DNA of 16,238 bases from CADCVW01 sp035644935 (GTDB lineage Bacteria; Pseudomonadota; Alphaproteobacteria; Sphingomonadales; Sphingomonadaceae): contig DASQNO010000019.1 in the NCBI GenBank assembly GCA_035644935.1, positions 1 through 16,238 on the forward strand. The letters run 5' to 3'. How positions within the stretch are numbered: the stretch's first letter is position 1; every line of letters starts with the position of its first letter. Positions 13,148-16,238 of the stretch are shown piece by piece. The translations under genes and the position numbers were made by a program. The notes beneath the pieces were generated by a model. The model was not told the DNA's origin and did not search any database. It saw only the letters and a list, made by a program, of their open reading frames with translations.

Positions 13148-16100
13148 CTACCCAAACGTCCTCTGCCACCATCCGCTGCGCGACCGGGCGGGCTCGCCGG
13201 CCGGCGCCTCTTCCGCCGATGCGGCGTCCGCGGCAGTCGTGGGCCCCGCATCCCCGGCACTGCTCGCGGCGCTGGCCGTCTCGAGCGATGCGTCAGCGTT
13301 CGCTTCGCCGTCGTTTACCGTGCCTTCGAATTCGGTAGACGTAGGCCCGTCGTCCAGTACGCCGACCTGCGACGGCGCCAACGGCAGCGTTTGCTCAAGC
13401 GCCGCCGCCGCAACGTCCGCCGCCTTGCGACGGGTCCGCTTGGGCTTGGCCGGGGGTGCGTCCGTGACCGTTTCGGCCGTGTCGGGAGCATCGGCGACCG
13501 GCGCCGCTTCCGTAGCGGCAGCGGCTTCATCCCCGACCGGCTTCTTGGCACGTGGGCGGCGGCGCGTTTTGGGGCGCTCCTCCTCGGCCAGCGCAGCCTG
13601 CGCTTCGCGGGCATCCTCTACCAGCACGCCCGTTTCCTCCGACCGGCTCTCGCCCGGCGCGATCGCCGCGATCCCGACGTCGGCATCCTCCGGCAGCAGC
13701 GGCTCGGTCACCGCCACGGCGTCGGCATCGAAAGCCTCGTCGGTATCTACGGTGAAAGCCTCGTCGGTATCTGCGGTCTCGCGATCCGCGACCCCGCCAT
13801 TCTCTACGGATGCGTCGGCATCGGCGGAGACGCGCTCGGCGCCCTCACCGCTGCGACCGCGTCCGCCGCGGCGGCCCCGGCGTCCGCGACGACGGCGCGC
13901 GCCGCCCTCGCCTTCGTCGCCGCGCGCGGCGGCGCCTTCAGCCTCGTCGATCTCGTCGGACGCGATCGCCTCGTCGAGCTCGCCTTCCCCATCCGCATCT
14001 TCGATCGCGTCGTGGCTCACGACCTCTTCACCGACGGGCGCGAGGCTCGGTGCCCCGTCACGGCGCGCGCCCCGCGAGCGGCGGCGGCGGCGCTTGCGCC
14101 CCGACGCGTCCTCGTCGTCGCGGCCGGACCGACCGCGCTCGGGGCGTTCGGACCGCATCGTGTCGGGACCGTCTTCCTCCGCCTCGGTGGCGAAGGCCTC
14201 GGGCTCCTCCTCCTCCAGCGGCAGCAGGTCGTCGTCGTCGTCCTCGTACTGCGCGGGCGCTTCGAGCTGCGGGCGCGGGATCGGGCGATTGCCCGAGCTT
14301 TCCACCTGCATGCGCGCGCCTTCCAGCCCGGCGTCGATCATGACTTCGATCTGCACGCCATAGCGCGCCTCGACCTCGCCGATCTCCCGCCGCTTCTTGT
14401 TGAGCACGTAGATCGCTGCCTCGCGCCCGGCGCGCAGGCAGAGGCGATCGCCGCGGCCGCGCGCGGCCTCGTCCTCCAGCATGCGCAGCGCCGACAGGCC
14501 CGCCGACGCCGCCGTGCGCATCAGCCCCGTGCCTTCGCAATGCTCGCATATGCGCGTCGACGCTTCCAGCACGCCCGTGCGCAGCCGCTGACGGCTCATC
14601 TCCAGGAGGCCGAAGCCGGAGATGCGCCCGACCTGGATGCGCGCGCGGTCGTTGCGCAGCGCGTCCTTCATCGCCTTTTCGACCTTCCGGATGTGCCCGG
14701 ATGACTCCATGTCGATGAAATCGATCACGACCAGCCCCGCCATGTCGCGCAGGCGAAGCTGGCGCGCGATCTCGTGCGCGGCCTCGATGTTGGTCGCATA
14801 CGCGGTCTGCTCGATATTGTGCTCGCGCGTCGACCGGCCGGAGTTGATGTCGATCGAAACCAGCGCTTCGGTCGGGTTGATCACGAGGTAACCGCCCGAT
14901 TTCAGCTGCACCACCGGCTGGTACATCGCCGACAGCTGGTCCTCGACGCCGTAGCGCTGGAACAGCGGCACCGTGTCCTGATACGGCTGGATCTTGCGCG
15001 CATGCGTCGGCATGAGCAGCTTCATGAAGGTGCGCGCGGCGCGGAAGCTCGCCTCGCCCTCGACGATGATCTCGTCGATCTCCTTGTTGTAGATGTCGCG
15101 GATCGCGCGCTTGATCAGGTCGCTGTCACCGTAGATCAGGGCCGGCGCGGAGGACGACAGCGTCTTCTCGCGGATCTCGTCCCACATGCGCGCGAGATAG
15201 TCGAAGTCGCGCTTGATCTCGATCTGGCTGCGCTGGAGGCCCGCGGTGCGGACGATGCAGCCCATCGACTTGGGCAGCTGCAGGTCGGCCATGATCGACT
15301 TCAGCCGCTTGCGGTCGGCGCCGTTGGAGATCTTGCGGCTGATGCCGCCGCCCGACGACGTGTTGGGCATCAGCACGCAGTAGCGGCCGGCGAGCGAGAG
15401 ATACGTGGTCAGCGCCGCGCCCTTGTTGCCGCGCTCCTCCTTGACGACCTGCACCAGCAGCACCTGCCGCCTATGGATGACGTCCTGGATCTTGTACCGG
15501 CGGCGCAGCGCCTGGCGCTTCTTGCGCAGCTCGTCCGCCTGGCTGCCGCCGCGGCGGCCGCCGCCGCCGCCCATGTCGCCGTTCGCCGGTTCGAAGTCGT
15601 CCGATCCTTCGGGATCGCTCAATTCGTCGGCGTGGGCGTCGGCCGCATGCTCGTCCCCGTGCGCGTCCGAATGGTCTTCGCCATGGGCGTCCGAATGGTC
15701 TTCGCCATGGGCGTCGGCAGGGTCGACATAGCTTGCGACCGCCTCGGCCACGCCGCCCTGAGAATCGCCGTCGACGGCCTCCAGCGCCGCGAAGTCGTCG
15801 TCCTCGTCATGTTCGAAGTCGTCGTCGGGATCGTCGTGACGCGCGTCCTCCTCGGCGCGGAGGCGCTCCTCCTCGGCGGCGTGCTCGGCCTCTTCCTGCA
15901 ACAATGCGTCGCGGTCGGCCTTCGGGATCTGGTAATAGTCGGGGTGGATCTCGCTGAAAGCGAGAAAGCCGTGGCGGTTGCCGCCATAATCGATGAACGC
16001 CGCTTGCAGCGAGGGTTCGACCCGGGTCACCTTGGCGAGGAAGATGTTCCCCTTGATCTGCTTGTGATCGGCCGATTCGAAGTCGAATTCTTCAATCCGG

Positions 16101-16168
16101 TTGTTCTGCACCACCGCGACCCGGGTTTCTTCCGGGTGGCGCGCGTCGATGAGCATGCGCGTTGTCAT
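13148..16168 (-). CDS. rne: Ribonuclease E (RNA degradosome endoribonuclease)
   Basis: RNase E initiates mRNA decay and processes rRNA and tRNA precursors. The 1006-residue protein starts MTTRMLIDARHPEETRVAVV. Its S1 domain is interrupted: first half about 37-85, an acidic insert about 86-222, second half 225-270. The catalytic core carries metal-binding D440 (VSIDINSGR) and D483 (VVIDFIDME), and the zinc link CEHC at 541-544. The C-terminal half (about 640-1006) is disordered, with acidic stretches, arginine-rich patches (691-703, 758-772, 868-876, 908-916) and a terminal GWW (999-1001), the motif that in Caulobacter RNase E binds PNPase. ATG 16168 has GGAGAG 8 bases upstream. Upstream flank continues beyond the window. 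Confidence 0.96.
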   Translation of the reverse strand: MTTRMLIDARHPEETRVAVVQNNRIEEFDFESADHKQIKGNIFLAKVTRVEPSLQAAFIDYGGNRHGFLAFSEIHPDYYQIPKADRDALLQEEAEHAAEEERLRAEEDARHDDPDDDFEHDEDDDFAALEAVDGDSQGGVAEAVASYVDPADAHGEDHSDAHGEDHSDAHGDEHAADAHADELSDPEGSDDFEPANGDMGGGGGRRGGSQADELRKKRQALRRRYKIQDVIHRRQVLLVQVVKEERGNKGAALTTYLSLAGRYCVLMPNTSSGGGISRKISNGADRKRLKSIMADLQLPKSMGCIVRTAGLQRSQIEIKRDFDYLARMWDEIREKTLSSSAPALIYGDSDLIKRAIRDIYNKEIDEIIVEGEASFRAARTFMKLLMPTHARKIQPYQDTVPLFQRYGVEDQLSAMYQPVVQLKSGGYLVINPTEALVSIDINSGRSTREHNIEQTAYATNIEAAHEIARQLRLRDMAGLVVIDFIDMESSGHIRKVEKAMKDALRNDRARIQVGRISGFGLLEMSRQRLRTGVLEASTRICEHCEGTGLMRTAASAGLSALRMLEDEAARGRGDRLCLRAGREAAIYVLNKKRREIGEVEARYGVQIEVMIDAGLEGARMQVESSGNRPIPRPQLEAPAQYEDDDDDLLPLEEEEPEAFATEAEEDGPDTMRSERPERGRSGRDDEDASGRKRRRRRSRGARRDGAPSLAPVGEEVVSHDAIEDADGEGELDEAIASDEIDEAEGAAARGDEGEGGARRRRGRRGRRGGRGRSGEGAERVSADADASVENGGVADRETADTDEAFTVDTDEAFDADAVAVTEPLLPEDADVGIAAIAPGESRSEETGVLVEDAREAQAALAEEERPKTRRRPRAKKPVGDEAAAATEAAPVADAPDTAETVTDAPPAKPKRTRRKAADVAAAALEQTLPLAPSQVGVLDDGPTSTEFEGTVNDGEANADASLETASAASSAGDAGPTTAADAASAEEAPAGEPARSRSGWWQRTFG
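13730..13777 (-). repeat. 24-base tandem duplication in rne C-terminal region
   Basis: Two 24-base units (13730-13753 and 13754-13777) differ at one base and encode the repeated peptide TDEAF with neighbouring TVDTDEAF. They lie in the disordered acidic tail of RNase E (residues about 800-815). Length variation in this tail is the likely origin. Confidence 0.85.
15663..15710 (-). repeat. 24-base tandem repeat in the RNase E S1 insert
   Basis: Two identical 24-base units (15663-15686 and 15687-15710) encode AHGEDHSD twice, flanked on both sides by degenerate further copies (AHGDEHAADAHADE). The peptide places histidines exactly every four residues (154, 158, 162, 166, 170, 174) between acidic residues. 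Located inside the acidic insert that splits the S1 domain. Confidence 0.9.
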
Positions 16169-16238
16169 TATAGTCTCTCCAGGGGCGCGCCGCCGGGCCG
16201 TGGGGCCGGGGCATCGCGCCGTTGTTCGCCGGGCCGGA

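Noticed and set aside
13042..13260. N-terminal extension of the M48 protease to 13260
   Set aside because: Would overlap rne and destroy the signal peptide that begins at 13041.
13239..14363. 374-residue serine-rich rightward open frame
   Set aside because: Antisense shadow of the acidic/arginine-rich RNase E tail; no ribosome site, low-complexity translation.
15663..15710. Tandem repeat as a CRISPR array
   Set aside because: Units are directly adjacent with no spacers and are in frame within rne.

Overview
The window looks like a chromosomal, mostly housekeeping segment of a high-GC alphaproteobacterium, most likely a sphingomonad. The evidence is the family content (an RNase E with an acidic insert inside its S1 domain and a C-terminal GWW peptide, a short Ppx/GppA without an HD domain, a long AI-2E transporter with an extra cytoplasmic domain) and intergenic hairpins of a type I associate with sphingomonads. 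The genus is inferred from family resemblance only. I see no phage genes, transposase, CRISPR array or defence system.

Layout. Positions 1-413 hold no convincing gene. The leftward strand there carries what looks like an rRNA operon promoter with an A-tract upstream element, followed by a boxA antitermination site at the very edge, so an rRNA operon probably begins just outside the left end. Rightward genes follow: a small lipoprotein, an 82-residue FlbD-like protein and an AI-2E family transporter with a C-terminal extension. Converging on these, leftward, are typA/bipA and a ferritin-like DUF892 protein. After a 313-base gap comes a divergent pair (leftward DUF423 membrane protein, rightward 75-residue KGG-type protein), then a DUF808 membrane protein. 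A 27-bp hairpin separates DUF808 from leftward glutaminase glsA, which lies 38 bases downstream of a co-directional tRNA-Gln(CUG) gene. Rightward Ppx/GppA phosphatase and rlmE form a tight pair. The right end is leftward: rne (1006 aa), an M48 metalloprotease with TPR repeats, and a DsbA-like thiol oxidoreductase overlapping it by 4 bases.

Working together. Several genes serve ribosome and RNA metabolism: the rRNA promoter, TypA/BipA (50S assembly and stress), RlmE (23S U2552 methylation), RNase E (rRNA/mRNA processing), tRNA-Gln, and a Ppx/GppA enzyme acting on polyphosphate or pppGpp. M48 protease plus DsbA-like protein form an envelope protein-quality pair. The points most worth a second look are the histidine-every-four-residues tandem repeat inside RNase E, the tRNA-Gln/glutaminase arrangement with a hairpin 8 bases from the glsA start, the DUF892 protein that seems to have lost its diiron ligands, the uncharacterised AI-2E C-terminal domain, and a five-codon minicistron linking gppA to rlmE.
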